This document shows positions 24,570 to 34,111 of a DNA stretch of 42,866 nucleotides, piece after piece; position 1 is the stretch's first letter, and each line of letters begins with the position of its first letter. Below the pieces are notes generated by a model. It made no database searches, had not been told where the DNA came from, and was given only the letters and a program-made list of their open reading frames with translations. The stretch spans positions 1 through 42,866 of the forward strand of contig JAGYNZ010000024.1 in NCBI GenBank assembly GCA_018399745.1, given 5' to 3'. The translations under genes were made by a program, and so were the position numbers. The stretch is from Deltaproteobacteria bacterium. Its GTDB lineage: Bacteria; Desulfobacterota; Dissulfuribacteria; Dissulfuribacterales; UBA3076.

Positions 24570-24612
24570 TTGAGCCATTAGCCTTAAGCGGTTAGCTATT
24601 AGTTTAATGATT
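24570..24612. repeat. Dispersed repeat, inverted relative to the copy at 36212-36254
   Basis: The reverse complement of these 43 nt (AATCATTAAACTAATAGCTA and on) matches 36212-36254 at nearly every position, with only about four differences. It lies between nth and lptG. The low-complexity TTAGC-rich motif suggests a small mobile or REP-like family. Confidence 0.7.
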
Positions 24613-24631
24613 GTCAGTCTGCCGTCCTTTC

Positions 24632-25711
24632 TTAAAATCTTAATCGCCTCATCAGGACATAACCTGTTGTGATAAGAACAAGGTGAACCATCCACGGCGC
24701 TAAAAAAGGAGGAACAGTGCCTGTTTTACCTAAAGTAAGCGCAAGGCTCCATGCTACCCATGCAGCAAAACCAATAACTACTCCCAATCCAAGTCCCAGT
24801 GAAAGGCCTCCGCGCTCCTTGAACATTGTAATGGTCAATCCAACCAGGAGAAGACTGCATCCCAGAAACGGATACAGGATCTGTCCCCAAAATACAGTCT
24901 CTTGTTCTCTCGCTGAATATCCTGACTTTTTCAGCCTTTGGACATTTCTCCATAGAGAAATCATATCCATCTGCTCCGGGGGTGTTTCAACAGAAACAAA
25001 ATCTTCAGGGGTCTCCGCAAGATCAAGTTCCAATGACTCAAAGGCCCTGGTGGAATAACCATGCCCTTCGTCCATTCTCAGTTTGAGGAGTCCATGCCTA
25101 AAAGTCCACTTGTTTTCTGTGTATGTTGCTTCGGCAGCTGCCGCGAGCTGCGTAATTGCATAATTATCGTCAAATGAAAACCATTGAACGTTTTTAAGCC
25201 TTTTGGCGTCCGGGCTCCCCAGTTCTGTATTCCATATACTGTTGTCACCCCTAAAAAAAAGGGTGTTTCCCTTCACCATCCCTTTGGGCGGTCTCTTTTT
25301 GACCTCCACCTGAAATATCGATTCGGCCCTTTCTGTTGCCTTGGGAATGTATAAGGCCTTTAGAATAAGCAGGATAGTTGACAGGAAAAATGCCGCAAGC
25401 AGCAAGGGCAATATCATTTTCCAGGGTTTAACTCCAAGGGATCGCATAGCAAGCAGTTCCATATGTCTTGAAAGAAGCATTATGCCCAGAAGGCCTGCAA
25501 GTAAAACGGCCAAAGGTGTCAGTTCATAAAGTATTTTGGGTATTGAAAGAAAAAAGTAGGCTAGTGCCGAGGACATTGGCGCATTGGCCTCAATAAAATC
25601 GTCCAGCCTCTCAAATACCTCAATCAGCAGATAGACTCCAATCAGTCCTGGAAGGACCAATGAAAAAATAAGAAAGTAGTTACGGAGTAAGTATCGGCTT
25701 AGTACACTCAT
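24632..25711 (-). CDS. lptG: LPS export permease LptG
   Basis: This 359-residue YjgP/YjgQ-family inner-membrane protein has an N-terminal membrane block (segments near 12-32, 52-75 and 98-120), a periplasmic beta-jellyroll region (~130-265), and C-terminal segments (ending VHLVLITTGYVLMRRLRF). With LptF and the ATPase LptB it extracts lipopolysaccharide from the inner membrane. It starts 1 nt after the lptF stop, so the two are co-translated. It implies a Gram-negative envelope. Confidence 0.93.
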   Translation of the reverse strand: MSVLSRYLLRNYFLIFSLVLPGLIGVYLLIEVFERLDDFIEANAPMSSALAYFFLSIPKILYELTPLAVLLAGLLGIMLLSRHMELLAMRSLGVKPWKMILPLLLAAFFLSTILLILKALYIPKATERAESIFQVEVKKRPPKGMVKGNTLFFRGDNSIWNTELGSPDAKRLKNVQWFSFDDNYAITQLAAAAEATYTENKWTFRHGLLKLRMDEGHGYSTRAFESLELDLAETPEDFVSVETPPEQMDMISLWRNVQRLKKSGYSAREQETVFWGQILYPFLGCSLLLVGLTITMFKERGGLSLGLGLGVVIGFAAWVAWSLALTLGKTGTVPPFLAPWMVHLVLITTGYVLMRRLRF

Positions 25712-25712
25712 C

Positions 25713-26813
25713 TTAGCTTTTCAACGGACCTTTTCTGTGTAGTAGTATTATCAATCCAGCTGTTATACCTGCAGAGATAAGATTGGGTACCCATAAGGCA
25801 ATAAAAGGTGAAATGTTGCCTGTATCGGCCAAACTGGCTGCAAAGGCTATGGAAAGATAGTAGGCCAGAAATGCTGTAAGTCCTAAGGCAATTCCCCCTG
25901 AAAGTCCGGTTCTTCCAAACAGTATACCCAAAGGCGCCGCCATTATGCCCAGGATCATGGCACCTACAGGTACCGCAAGCCTTTCATGAAATTCGACAAG
26001 ATAGTGCACTTTGTGTTCGGCAGATGTATCAGGATCTGAGGCGGCCTTTAGCAAGCCACTCAGCGCCAGCTCACGTCTATTTTGTTTTCGGTCCTTTTCC
26101 GGCAGGCTCAGACGAAGGGCATATGAATTGAAGTCAAGGGTGTCGGTCTGTCTGTAGTCATCACTTACGCGATTTAACGTACCGTTACTCAATTGCAGAC
26201 CCACTTCCAATCCCTCTGGCTGAACAAACAGTTCTCCTTCTTTGGCCAGGATCTGGTAGGCAACTTGTTTTTTTCGGGCGTCCTGAATGTAAACTCCCAT
26301 GAAACGGTGACCCTGATCAAGGCTTTTGTCGACATATAGGGTCAGTTCAGACATCGGACTGAAAAAGAATTTTTCAGGAATTCCGCGCGCCAGACTACGC
26401 TCTGTTAATTCCCTGATAAAATTTTTTGCTGCCGTTTCGGCCTTTGGAATCACGCTGGCCGATAAAAAAAAACTGAATAGACAAGTTGTTATTGAAACCA
26501 TTACCACCGATGCCATAAGTTTTTTAAGACCCACGCCGCATGCAAAGAGTGCAAGCATCTCACTGTCCCTGGAAAGGCGTAAAAATCCCAGAAGTATACC
26601 TAACAGCGTGGCCATGGGCAGCACAAATGCCCAAAATGTTGGAAGCAGCAAGACGGCGAATCTGCCCAATTCAATAAATTTTATCCCTGTCCTCAGCATA
26701 GTTTCAAAAAGCGGCAACAGACTACATAACAGCAACAGGATGCTAAGTGTAAAAAAAGAAAACAGAAAAGGCAGGGTCATTTCCCTCAAGAGCATTTTAG
26801 ACAGTAAAGACAT
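25713..26813 (-). CDS. lptF: LPS export permease LptF
   Basis: This 366-residue LptF-type permease has membrane helices at ~14-36, 52-76 and 100-122, a periplasmic domain (~130-265 with LYVDKSLDQGHRFMGVYIQD), and three C-terminal helices. RLSRDSEMLALFACGVGLKK is the conserved coupling-loop region that contacts LptB. It precedes lptG. The ATPase lptB and the other lpt genes are not in the window. Confidence 0.92.
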   Translation of the reverse strand: MSLLSKMLLREMTLPFLFSFFTLSILLLLCSLLPLFETMLRTGIKFIELGRFAVLLLPTFWAFVLPMATLLGILLGFLRLSRDSEMLALFACGVGLKKLMASVVMVSITTCLFSFFLSASVIPKAETAAKNFIRELTERSLARGIPEKFFFSPMSELTLYVDKSLDQGHRFMGVYIQDARKKQVAYQILAKEGELFVQPEGLEVGLQLSNGTLNRVSDDYRQTDTLDFNSYALRLSLPEKDRKQNRRELALSGLLKAASDPDTSAEHKVHYLVEFHERLAVPVGAMILGIMAAPLGILFGRTGLSGGIALGLTAFLAYYLSIAFAASLADTGNISPFIALWVPNLISAGITAGLIILLHRKGPLKS

Positions 26814-26950
26814 AAGGCTCCATACCAGAAAATTATCTAAATCACAATCGATCTTGCCCTAAAGAAAAATATGGGATAAACAGGAAACATTAATATGCTA
26901 AACGAAGTGCAGTCCTTGTTTTGCGGCGTCGTGCATTATGCGGAGAAATT

Positions 26951-29900
26951 ATGCCTCATCGTATAGAAGTCTCATTAAAACCCCATTTTAAAGACCCGCA
27001 AGGTCTTAAGAGTGCACGGCAGTGCCGTGACGATCTAAGGCTGGATGTCTTCGATATCAGAACCATTAAGGTCTATCTTGTCGACTCTGATCTCTCAGAG
27101 GAACAACTGAAGGCAATTGCAGAAGGTCCTTTTTCCGACCCGGTGATTCAGGTATCGGCGATAAACAGCTCCCTGGCCCTGTTGTTTGCCAAAGGACCTG
27201 ATTTCTCTTGGAATTGGCTGGTTGAAATAGGTTTCAGACCAGGTGTTACGGACAATGAGGGCCGTACCGCAAAGGAGGCCCTTGAGTTGGTTATAGGGCG
27301 GAAGCTGCGACTGGATGAAGGAGTATATACCTCTACTCAATACTGTATTAAAGGAGAACTCGTTTACGACCAGGTAAAAAGATTGACAAATGAACTGTTT
27401 GCAAATGCTCTGATACAGAGGACTACTATAATTTCAAGGGATATGCTTGGTGAAGTCTGGTCTGAGAAATACAGCCCGTTTTATGCAGTTCCCAAGGTTA
27501 GAGAACAGGCCTCCTTAGAAGTAAAGGAGATAGATCTCTTAAGACTGACAGACGAAGAACTTATGGCTATGTCAAAAGACAGGGTATGGGCACTGAATCT
27601 CCAGGAAATGAAACGGATAAGGGATTATGTCCAGAGGCCAGATGTCCGGAAAGAAAGGGCAAAATTCGGGCTTACGGAACGACTTACTGATCTTGAGCTT
27701 GAGGCCCTTGCCCAAACCTGGTCAGAGCACTGTAAACACAAGATTTTTAACTCCATAATTAATTACAGCAATGAAAAAGGGGAAATCATAACAATTGACA
27801 GTCTTTTTGATACTTATATTCAAAAAGGGACCAGGGAGATACGTGAGAGACTGGGACCTGATGACTGGTGCCTTTCCGTATTTAAAGATAATGCCGGTGT
27901 GATCCGATTTAATGATCGTTATAATGTTGTTTTTAAGGTTGAGACCCACAACAGTCCCTCGGCCCTTGATCCTTACGGCGGGGCACTGACAGGGATTGTA
28001 GGGGTAAACAGGGACCCGTTCGGCACTGGAATGGGGGCAAAGCTGATATTCAACACCAATGTATTTTGCTTTGGGCCCCCGGATTACGATATGCCTCTTC
28101 CCAAAGGACTGCTTAATCCTAAACGCATATTTGAAGGTGTACGGGAAGGTGTTGAACATGGTGGTAACCAGAGTGGCATTCCCACAGTGAACGGATCTAT
28201 AGTCTTTGACGATCGTTACCTGGGAAAACCCCTTGTGTTCTGCGGTACGGGGGGCATCATGCCGAAGGAAGTTTGCACCAGGCCGGGTCAAGAAAAAAAT
28301 GCCCGCCCGGGAGACGCCATAGTCATGTGTGGCGGCCGGATAGGAAAGGACGGTATCCACGGAGCCACCTTCTCCTCTGAAGAGCTGCACGAAGGTTCTC
28401 CGGCTACGGCAGTTCAGATTGGGGATCCCATAACCCAGAAGAAAATGACAGACTTTCTCCTGATGGCACGGGATCTTTGCTTATACAATTCCATTACTGA
28501 TAATGGCGCAGGAGGACTTTCATCCTCTGTGGGTGAGATGGCACAGGAGACAAACGGGTTTGAGCTATATCTTGACAGGGCGCCATTGAAGTATTCAGGG
28601 CTCCAGCCATGGGAAATACTGCTCTCAGAAGCCCAGGAGCGGATGACTTTGGCAGTTCCTGTGGAAAGGCTGGCCGAGTTCCTTGGCCTTGCAAAAAAGA
28701 TGGATGTTGAGGCCACGGTTCTTGGAAACTTTACTCACTCAGGAAAGTTTCACTGCCTGTATCAGGGAAAGACGGTGGCATATATGGATCTTGATTTTTT
28801 ACATAATGGACTTCCCAGGCTTGAACTTACCGCAGCGTGGAATCCCCCGAGACACGAGGAGCCAGGGCTGCCTGAGCCCTCAGATCTCGGTGCAGAGCTT
28901 AAGGCCTTGCTTTCTCGCTATAACGTATGCAGCAAAGAATATGTAGTACGGCAATATGACCATGAGGTCCAGGGGGGGAGCGTTATTAAACCTCTTACAG
29001 GGGCAGGGGACGACGGTCCAAGCGATGCCGCGGTCTTGAGACCGGACCTTGAATCTTTCGAGGGTCTGGTGATAGCCCATGGTATATGCCCTCGCTACAG
29101 CGACATAGATACTTATCACATGGTGTGCTGTGCGGTTGATGAGGCGGTGAGAAATGCCATAAGTGTAGGAGGCAGTCTGCAGCTTATGGCAGGTCTTGAC
29201 AATTTCTGTTGGTGTGACCCGGTTCAATCGGAAAAGACCCCGGACGGCCGTTACAAATTGGCCCAGCTGGTAAGGGCAAACCAGGCCCTGTATGAAATTT
29301 GCACCACGTATGGTGTACCATGCATTTCAGGCAAGGATAGCATGAAAAATGATGCTACTATCGGTGGGACAAAGATATCAATTCCTCCCACATTGCTGTT
29401 CTCAGTGGTAAGCCGAATACAAGACGTGCGTCTCGCAGTAACAATGGATGCGAAACACCCTGGAGACCTGGTCTATGTGCTTGGGACAACTTATCCTGAG
29501 TTAGGTGCTTCTGAATACCATGCCATGCATCATTATATTGGGAACATCGTACCGAAAGTAATGATGAAAGAAGCTATGGCCAGGTATCGTGCTCTTTCAG
29601 ATGCCATATGTCTGGGAATTGTCTCGTCCTGTCACGACTGTTCTGATGGTGGATTGGGAATTTCACTTGCAGAAGTCGCATTCAGCGGTGACCTGGGCAT
29701 GGTGATAGACTTAGGCGCTGTAATTGTTGAAGAGGTGGAACGCCTGGACACATTGCTCTTCAGTGAGAGTCAGAGTCGCTTTATTGTTACTGTTGGCAAG
29801 GAATATCAACAGACTTTTGAGGATACAATGAGGGATACAGGCTATGCTGTTATAGGGGAAGTGATCAAAAAGCCTGTATTGACACTTGAATATTCAGGTA

Positions 29901-29965
29901 AAATAGTTGTAAATGAGGGCCTGGACTCCTTGAAAGATTCATGGAAAAGTCCCTTGACGTGGTAG
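26951..29965 (+). CDS. purL: Phosphoribosylformylglycinamidine synthase, PurS-PurL fusion
   Basis: This 1004-residue enzyme makes FGAM from FGAR, ATP and ammonia in purine synthesis. The N-terminus (MPHRIEVSLKPHFKDPQGLK to ~80) resembles PurS. The PurL part has TWSEHCKHK (~257), FKVETHNSPSALDPYGGA (~329) and the glycine-rich GGRIGKDGIHGATFSS (~460), followed by the second half with GKDSMKND and SCHDCSDGGLG. It lacks the glutaminase domain, so a separate PurQ must supply ammonia. The length lies between small PurL (~740) and full PurL (~1290). ATG 26951 has GGAGA just upstream. An in-frame start 30 nt earlier is possible. Confidence 0.93.
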   Translation: MPHRIEVSLKPHFKDPQGLKSARQCRDDLRLDVFDIRTIKVYLVDSDLSEEQLKAIAEGPFSDPVIQVSAINSSLALLFAKGPDFSWNWLVEIGFRPGVTDNEGRTAKEALELVIGRKLRLDEGVYTSTQYCIKGELVYDQVKRLTNELFANALIQRTTIISRDMLGEVWSEKYSPFYAVPKVREQASLEVKEIDLLRLTDEELMAMSKDRVWALNLQEMKRIRDYVQRPDVRKERAKFGLTERLTDLELEALAQTWSEHCKHKIFNSIINYSNEKGEIITIDSLFDTYIQKGTREIRERLGPDDWCLSVFKDNAGVIRFNDRYNVVFKVETHNSPSALDPYGGALTGIVGVNRDPFGTGMGAKLIFNTNVFCFGPPDYDMPLPKGLLNPKRIFEGVREGVEHGGNQSGIPTVNGSIVFDDRYLGKPLVFCGTGGIMPKEVCTRPGQEKNARPGDAIVMCGGRIGKDGIHGATFSSEELHEGSPATAVQIGDPITQKKMTDFLLMARDLCLYNSITDNGAGGLSSSVGEMAQETNGFELYLDRAPLKYSGLQPWEILLSEAQERMTLAVPVERLAEFLGLAKKMDVEATVLGNFTHSGKFHCLYQGKTVAYMDLDFLHNGLPRLELTAAWNPPRHEEPGLPEPSDLGAELKALLSRYNVCSKEYVVRQYDHEVQGGSVIKPLTGAGDDGPSDAAVLRPDLESFEGLVIAHGICPRYSDIDTYHMVCCAVDEAVRNAISVGGSLQLMAGLDNFCWCDPVQSEKTPDGRYKLAQLVRANQALYEICTTYGVPCISGKDSMKNDATIGGTKISIPPTLLFSVVSRIQDVRLAVTMDAKHPGDLVYVLGTTYPELGASEYHAMHHYIGNIVPKVMMKEAMARYRALSDAICLGIVSSCHDCSDGGLGISLAEVAFSGDLGMVIDLGAVIVEEVERLDTLLFSESQSRFIVTVGKEYQQTFEDTMRDTGYAVIGEVIKKPVLTLEYSGKIVVNEGLDSLKDSWKSPLTW

Positions 29966-30090
29966 TGATTCAGTGCCTGATTTAGAATGACGAATTTTTA
30001 GCTCTTTTCTTGGGTTTAAAGGCATAGTTCCTGCTTATCCCGTTTTGATTTGATTGCAATTTGACAGCGGTTAAAAATCTGCCGACTATT

Positions 30091-30116
30091 AGAGAGTATA
30101 AGTAGAGAGTATAAGT
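30091..30116 (+). repeat. Exact tandem 13-nt repeat before the 30126 gene
   Basis: AGAGAGTATAAGT occurs twice without a gap, downstream of TTGACA (30061-30066). It ends 9 nt before the GTG start. It may be a regulator site or a recent slippage. Confidence 0.5.
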
Positions 30117-30125
30117 ATTTATCGG

Positions 30126-30629
30126 GTGACTGACTTCAGGCAACATATTCTCTCGGAAGAGGCCCTACTCATAATTAAATCAGGAGAAATACCAGAGGTC
30201 GCATATTACAGTTCGATCCATTACCTTACTGAAGATCCTGAAGGGCCTCATCTCAATATTCAGCCAGGCGATCTTATAGCCCTTGAGGAAGCCGTTGTTC
30301 AGCGCTACAGGACAATTATTCTGAGGGACATCACTCTGGAAAATCGAGGCAGGAGTATTTACAGGGGGCTGAAAAGATGTGCAGCTAACTGGAAACGCCT
30401 TGTCAACTTTTCTGATAAAAGAAGTATCGACATCTCCTCCGCACGCAAAGAAGTGACTGATGCCTTGAGGGAGTTTTTGAGGCAGGAAATTATGGACGTA
30501 AGTTCGGGTAAAAGAGAGACCTGTATAAATTGTTCTTATGCCGTATTGACGGAATTTGCATGCAGCTTGGGCCTGCCAAGAGATGATCTGCCCGCAAAAG
30601 TAGAGACACTCTGTAACTGGAACGAGTAG
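30126..30629 (+). CDS. Conserved-looking protein of unknown function
   Basis: This 167-residue soluble protein is read from a GTG at 30126. Visible features are a hydrophilic start, a central basic stretch (ENRGRSIYRGLKRCAANWKR), and four cysteines, three of them late (ETCINCSY and EFACSL). I recognise no family. It lies between purL and an AI-2E-family transporter on the same strand. The upstream TTGACA and tandem repeat suggest its own promoter. Confidence 0.6.
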   Translation: MTDFRQHILSEEALLIIKSGEIPEVAYYSSIHYLTEDPEGPHLNIQPGDLIALEEAVVQRYRTIILRDITLENRGRSIYRGLKRCAANWKRLVNFSDKRSIDISSARKEVTDALREFLRQEIMDVSSGKRETCINCSYAVLTEFACSLGLPRDDLPAKVETLCNWNE

Positions 30630-30705
30630 ATATCTCATGCATGATAAGACGGTCTATAATTCAATGTATTTTAATGTAACTGCCGTAAACCACGACCCGT
30701 GATCT

Positions 30706-31791
30706 ATGACTACCAGTTGCAATAACAACAAATTAGTGACCTTCTTGGCCTTAGGCCTCGCAGGGTTGATCCTTGTTATGGGGCTGAGGCTCTTTCTGCC
30801 GTTTTTTGAACCGATAGCCTGGGCAATTATACTGGCCCTTTTTTTTTACCCGATATACAAATGGGTGAGACGAACCCTCAGGTTATCTGAAGCCCCGGCC
30901 GCTCTGGGGATGTGTATTCTTATAATCGCCTTTATCATAATTCCGGTTTTCGGTCTTTTGGGGAGTCTGACCACTGAAGTAATCAGGGTGTACACCCAGG
31001 TACAGAAAGATCTATATACAGGCAGCTTTAATATAGTGCCGGATAAAGAAAAGTCGCCCATACTTAACAAGGCAGTTACCAAAGCGCTTGATACCCTCAA
31101 GACTCACGAGGCAGGGGTCAATGAGATACTAATTGATCTCTCAAAAAAGATGGGTGAATTTTTTCTAAAGCAGGGCACGGTAATGTTCAAAAATGTAGCC
31201 GGCATTATCTTTAAGTCTGCCCTGATGCTGATAACACTTTTTTATATCTTTAAAGATGGAGAACGAATGCTCCAGACATTTAAAGAACTGTTACCACTTT
31301 CACAGCAAAATGTGGAAAATCTGGTAAAGGTCATGGATGACGTCTTGTGTGCCACCCTTTACGGGAACATTCTGAATGGATTTATTCAGGCGATCTTTGG
31401 CTTTTTTATCATGTGGATATTGGATTTTTCCGCCCCTTTACTCTGGGGAATGATAATGGGGTTTACTACCTTTATACCAATGATAGGACCGGCCCTGGTC
31501 TGGTTTCCCGCCACAATCTATCTCTTATTAACAGGATTATATCTCAAGGCTGCAATACTCTTTGTTTTCGGTATCCTTATAATCAGTCAAATAGATAATC
31601 TCCTGAGGCCACTCTTTATCAGCGGCAAGACTCAGATACATACCCTTGTCCTGCTTTTCAGTATACTGGGAGGGCTCAGTGTCTTTGGTTTTCTGGGTTT
31701 AATACTCGGACCGATACTAATGGCCCTATGTGTGTCTATTTTGGAACTCTACCGTCTGAATTCCATTGGTCGGATGCAGGAAAAAGGTTAA
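30706..31791 (+). CDS. AI-2E family (PerM/YhhT-type) membrane protein
   Basis: This 361-residue inner-membrane protein has about eight hydrophobic segments: two near 10-50, one at 65-88, then after a soluble helical stretch (~90-155) five in the second half. WAIILALFFYPIYKW near residue 40 and MGFTTFIPMIGPALVW near 255 are hallmarks of the family. Members include transporters proposed for autoinducer-2 or sodium-proton antiport. The substrate cannot be told from sequence. Confidence 0.9.
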   Translation: MTTSCNNNKLVTFLALGLAGLILVMGLRLFLPFFEPIAWAIILALFFYPIYKWVRRTLRLSEAPAALGMCILIIAFIIIPVFGLLGSLTTEVIRVYTQVQKDLYTGSFNIVPDKEKSPILNKAVTKALDTLKTHEAGVNEILIDLSKKMGEFFLKQGTVMFKNVAGIIFKSALMLITLFYIFKDGERMLQTFKELLPLSQQNVENLVKVMDDVLCATLYGNILNGFIQAIFGFFIMWILDFSAPLLWGMIMGFTTFIPMIGPALVWFPATIYLLLTGLYLKAAILFVFGILIISQIDNLLRPLFISGKTQIHTLVLLFSILGGLSVFGFLGLILGPILMALCVSILELYRLNSIGRMQEKG

Positions 31792-31888
31792 TTATTTACA
31801 ATTAGTTATGGTAATTTCAGTGCTTCGTATTTGGTATTTTCGGAGTGATATTACGTTTCAGATTTTTTTGTTGTTATCAGAAATATAA

Positions 31889-32806
31889 ATGTGCAGTTAT
31901 AAACCAGGTTATCTGGAATTATTTGAAAGCGGAGAGCTGGAGCGGCGGGTAGACAAGGCCTGGGAGTCTTTGTCCAGCTGTAAAATCTGTCCTCATCTTT
32001 GCCGGGTTAACAGACTTGAAGGCGAGCATGGATTTTGCAAAGCCACCGATCAGGCGGTGGTTGCAAGCTATGGCCCACACTTTGGGGAGGAAGGCCCCTT
32101 AGTGGGTAGAAAGGGATCAGGAGCGGTTTTCTTTTCATGGTGTAACTTGAGATGTCTATATTGTCAAAACTATGAGATAAGTCATTTGGGGGCCGGCCGG
32201 GCTGTATCCAACGAACTCCTGGCTTCTTGCTTTTTGTCTTTACAGAAAGATGGATGTCATAACATAAATTTCGTGACGCCCTCCCATATGGTACCCTTTA
32301 TATTGCAGGCCCTGCTAAAGGCTGTCAAGGGAGGGTTGTCAATACCGCTTATCTATAATACCGGAGGATATGATTCTATTTGGACTCTACGACTACTTGA
32401 CGGGGTAGTGGATATTTACATGCCGGACTTCAAGTACTGGAACAAAGAGGCTGGAGAGCATCTATCAAATATAGCCAACTATCCTCAGGTGGCCAAAAAG
32501 GCCGTCAAGGAGATGCACCGGCAGGTGGGAGAATTGATATTAGGTCCTGACGGGGTTGCCCAAAGAGGTCTTCTAATAAGGCACCTTGTCCTTCCTGGAG
32601 GACTAAGTGATACAAGATCCGTACTGAAATATATAGCGGAAGAAATTTCTCCGAATACTTATGTAAACCTAATGGATCAATACAGACCCTGCGGTATGGC
32701 ACACAAGTATCCCCCTTTGGATCGCAGGATTTCACAGGACGAGTTTGCTGAGGCCTTGAGGGCAGCAGAGGACGTTGGGCTCAACAGGCTGAATAAGCGC
32801 AAATGA
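31889..32806 (+). CDS. PflX-type radical SAM protein
   Basis: This 305-residue protein has the radical SAM cluster motif CNLRCLYC (~90), preceded by an extra cysteine-rich motif near residue 33 (CKICPHLCRVNR, then GFC). It belongs to the PflX group related to pyruvate formate-lyase activase (COG1313). It probably generates a 5'-deoxyadenosyl radical to activate a partner enzyme, but no partner gene is adjacent. It overlaps the next gene by 4 nt (ATGA). The start at 31889 has no strong Shine-Dalgarno site. Confidence 0.88.
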   Translation: MCSYKPGYLELFESGELERRVDKAWESLSSCKICPHLCRVNRLEGEHGFCKATDQAVVASYGPHFGEEGPLVGRKGSGAVFFSWCNLRCLYCQNYEISHLGAGRAVSNELLASCFLSLQKDGCHNINFVTPSHMVPFILQALLKAVKGGLSIPLIYNTGGYDSIWTLRLLDGVVDIYMPDFKYWNKEAGEHLSNIANYPQVAKKAVKEMHRQVGELILGPDGVAQRGLLIRHLVLPGGLSDTRSVLKYIAEEISPNTYVNLMDQYRPCGMAHKYPPLDRRISQDEFAEALRAAEDVGLNRLNKRK

Positions 32807-33444
32807 TAGCCCCCTCTGGAAAAATTTTTGCCGTAGGTGATGTCCACGGTTGTGTTGACAAGCTAAAGACAGTCCTTGGCATGATTAAATTAGACTGGGA
32901 CAGAGATATGATGGTCTTTCTTGGAGACTATGTGGATCGGGGACCAGATTCCAGAGGAGTAATAGAATTGTTGCTCGATCTAAAGAAAAGACATGGGGAC
33001 CGGCTAATATTTTTAAAGGGAAACCACGAATGGATGTTTATGCAGTTCCTCAAGGGCGAGGAGCAAGACTTTTTTCTCCAGAACGGTGGGATAGAGACAC
33101 TTGAGAGTTATTCGCTTGAAAAGGGCAAGACAGATATACCGCAAAGCCATCTGGATTTTCTTGACAACCTGGATTTGTATTTTGAGACCCAAAATTACAT
33201 ATTTGTACATGCAGGCTTAAGATCCAATATCCCCATTTCTGAACAAAGCCCGGAAGATCTCCTATGGATCAGGTCACCTTTTTTAAAATCTTCATATGAC
33301 TGGGGCAAAAGGGTCATTTTTGGTCATACACCCTTTTCCGTTCCGTTCATTGAGGCCAACAAAGTAGGTATTGACACGGGTGCGGTTTATGGTGGAAGGC
33401 TAACTTGTCTGATGCTCCCAGATTTTGAATTCATATTTAGCTAA
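32803..33444 (+). CDS. Calcineurin-like serine/threonine phosphatase or Ap4A hydrolase-type phosphoesterase
   Basis: This 213-residue metallophosphoesterase has all signature motifs: GDVHGC, GDYVDRGPDS, KGNHEW, FVHAGL and FGHTPF. These bind two metal ions. Relatives dephosphorylate phosphoproteins or cleave diadenosine tetraphosphate, and the family cannot be split by eye. Translation is coupled to the radical SAM gene, so the two may act in one pathway. Confidence 0.9.
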   Translation: MIAPSGKIFAVGDVHGCVDKLKTVLGMIKLDWDRDMMVFLGDYVDRGPDSRGVIELLLDLKKRHGDRLIFLKGNHEWMFMQFLKGEEQDFFLQNGGIETLESYSLEKGKTDIPQSHLDFLDNLDLYFETQNYIFVHAGLRSNIPISEQSPEDLLWIRSPFLKSSYDWGKRVIFGHTPFSVPFIEANKVGIDTGAVYGGRLTCLMLPDFEFIFS

Positions 33445-33620
33445 CGAATAAACCGGGACTAGACAGGTTTAAACATAAAAAAATTGATCATGAAAGTGTG
33501 AAGCTACCGAGGCCTGAATGTTGGTTTATTGCATGTTTTTATGGATTGTGTTCCAGAATTTTTAAAAAAAAACACAAATTTTAAAAATAAAAAGCTGAAA
33601 CGGATTTAGAGAGGAAGCCT

Positions 33621-34106
33621 ATGATTGGAGAAAGGAAAAAAAGCTGGAAAGGAATAGACAGGATGCGCGACCGGGGTCAAGGTTCAAGAAACAAGAAGGA
33701 CGAACGTAGTAATCTTGAAAAGGTCCTTGAGGATCCGAAGATGAAGGAACGCTATCTGCAGGAAGCAGAGAAGCTATTTATGGGTGCCAAGGGACGGCCA
33801 CAACATTCTAAAGACTTGATGGCCATACATAAATCCTATGGCAGGACCAACTTCTTATCTAATGTGAGACGTTATGTGAGCACTTATGGGATGCCAAGTG
33901 ATTGGGGTGTATTGCTTCTGATTTTGGACATCAAAAATGATTCAGAATTAGTATGTAAGGCTATTGAAGCCCTGTCTGAACTAGTGAAAGAAAAAGGGAC
34001 GGTTGAGCGGAGAGGTCTTCAGAGCAAGTTGAGAGTTCTAAGCCTAACCACCAGAAACGCGGAAATCCGGGAGACTGCTGAGATGCAGCTAACAGGGCTT
34101 TATTGA
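33621..34106 (+). CDS. Small HEAT-like protein coupled to xerD, function unknown
   Basis: This 161-residue protein has a very basic, probably disordered N-terminus (~1-35, GERKKSWKGIDRMRDRGQGS and on) followed by helices. The C-terminal part (~90-161, ILDIKNDSELVCKAIEALSE and on) looks like a pair of HEAT/ARM-type helical repeats. GAGAGGAAG precedes the ATG. The stop overlaps or abuts the xerD start, implying coupled expression. A DNA-binding helper of the recombinase is possible but unproven. Confidence 0.75.
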   Translation: MIGERKKSWKGIDRMRDRGQGSRNKKDERSNLEKVLEDPKMKERYLQEAEKLFMGAKGRPQHSKDLMAIHKSYGRTNFLSNVRRYVSTYGMPSDWGVLLLILDIKNDSELVCKAIEALSELVKEKGTVERRGLQSKLRVLSLTTRNAEIRETAEMQLTGLY

Positions 34107-34111
34107 AAAGT

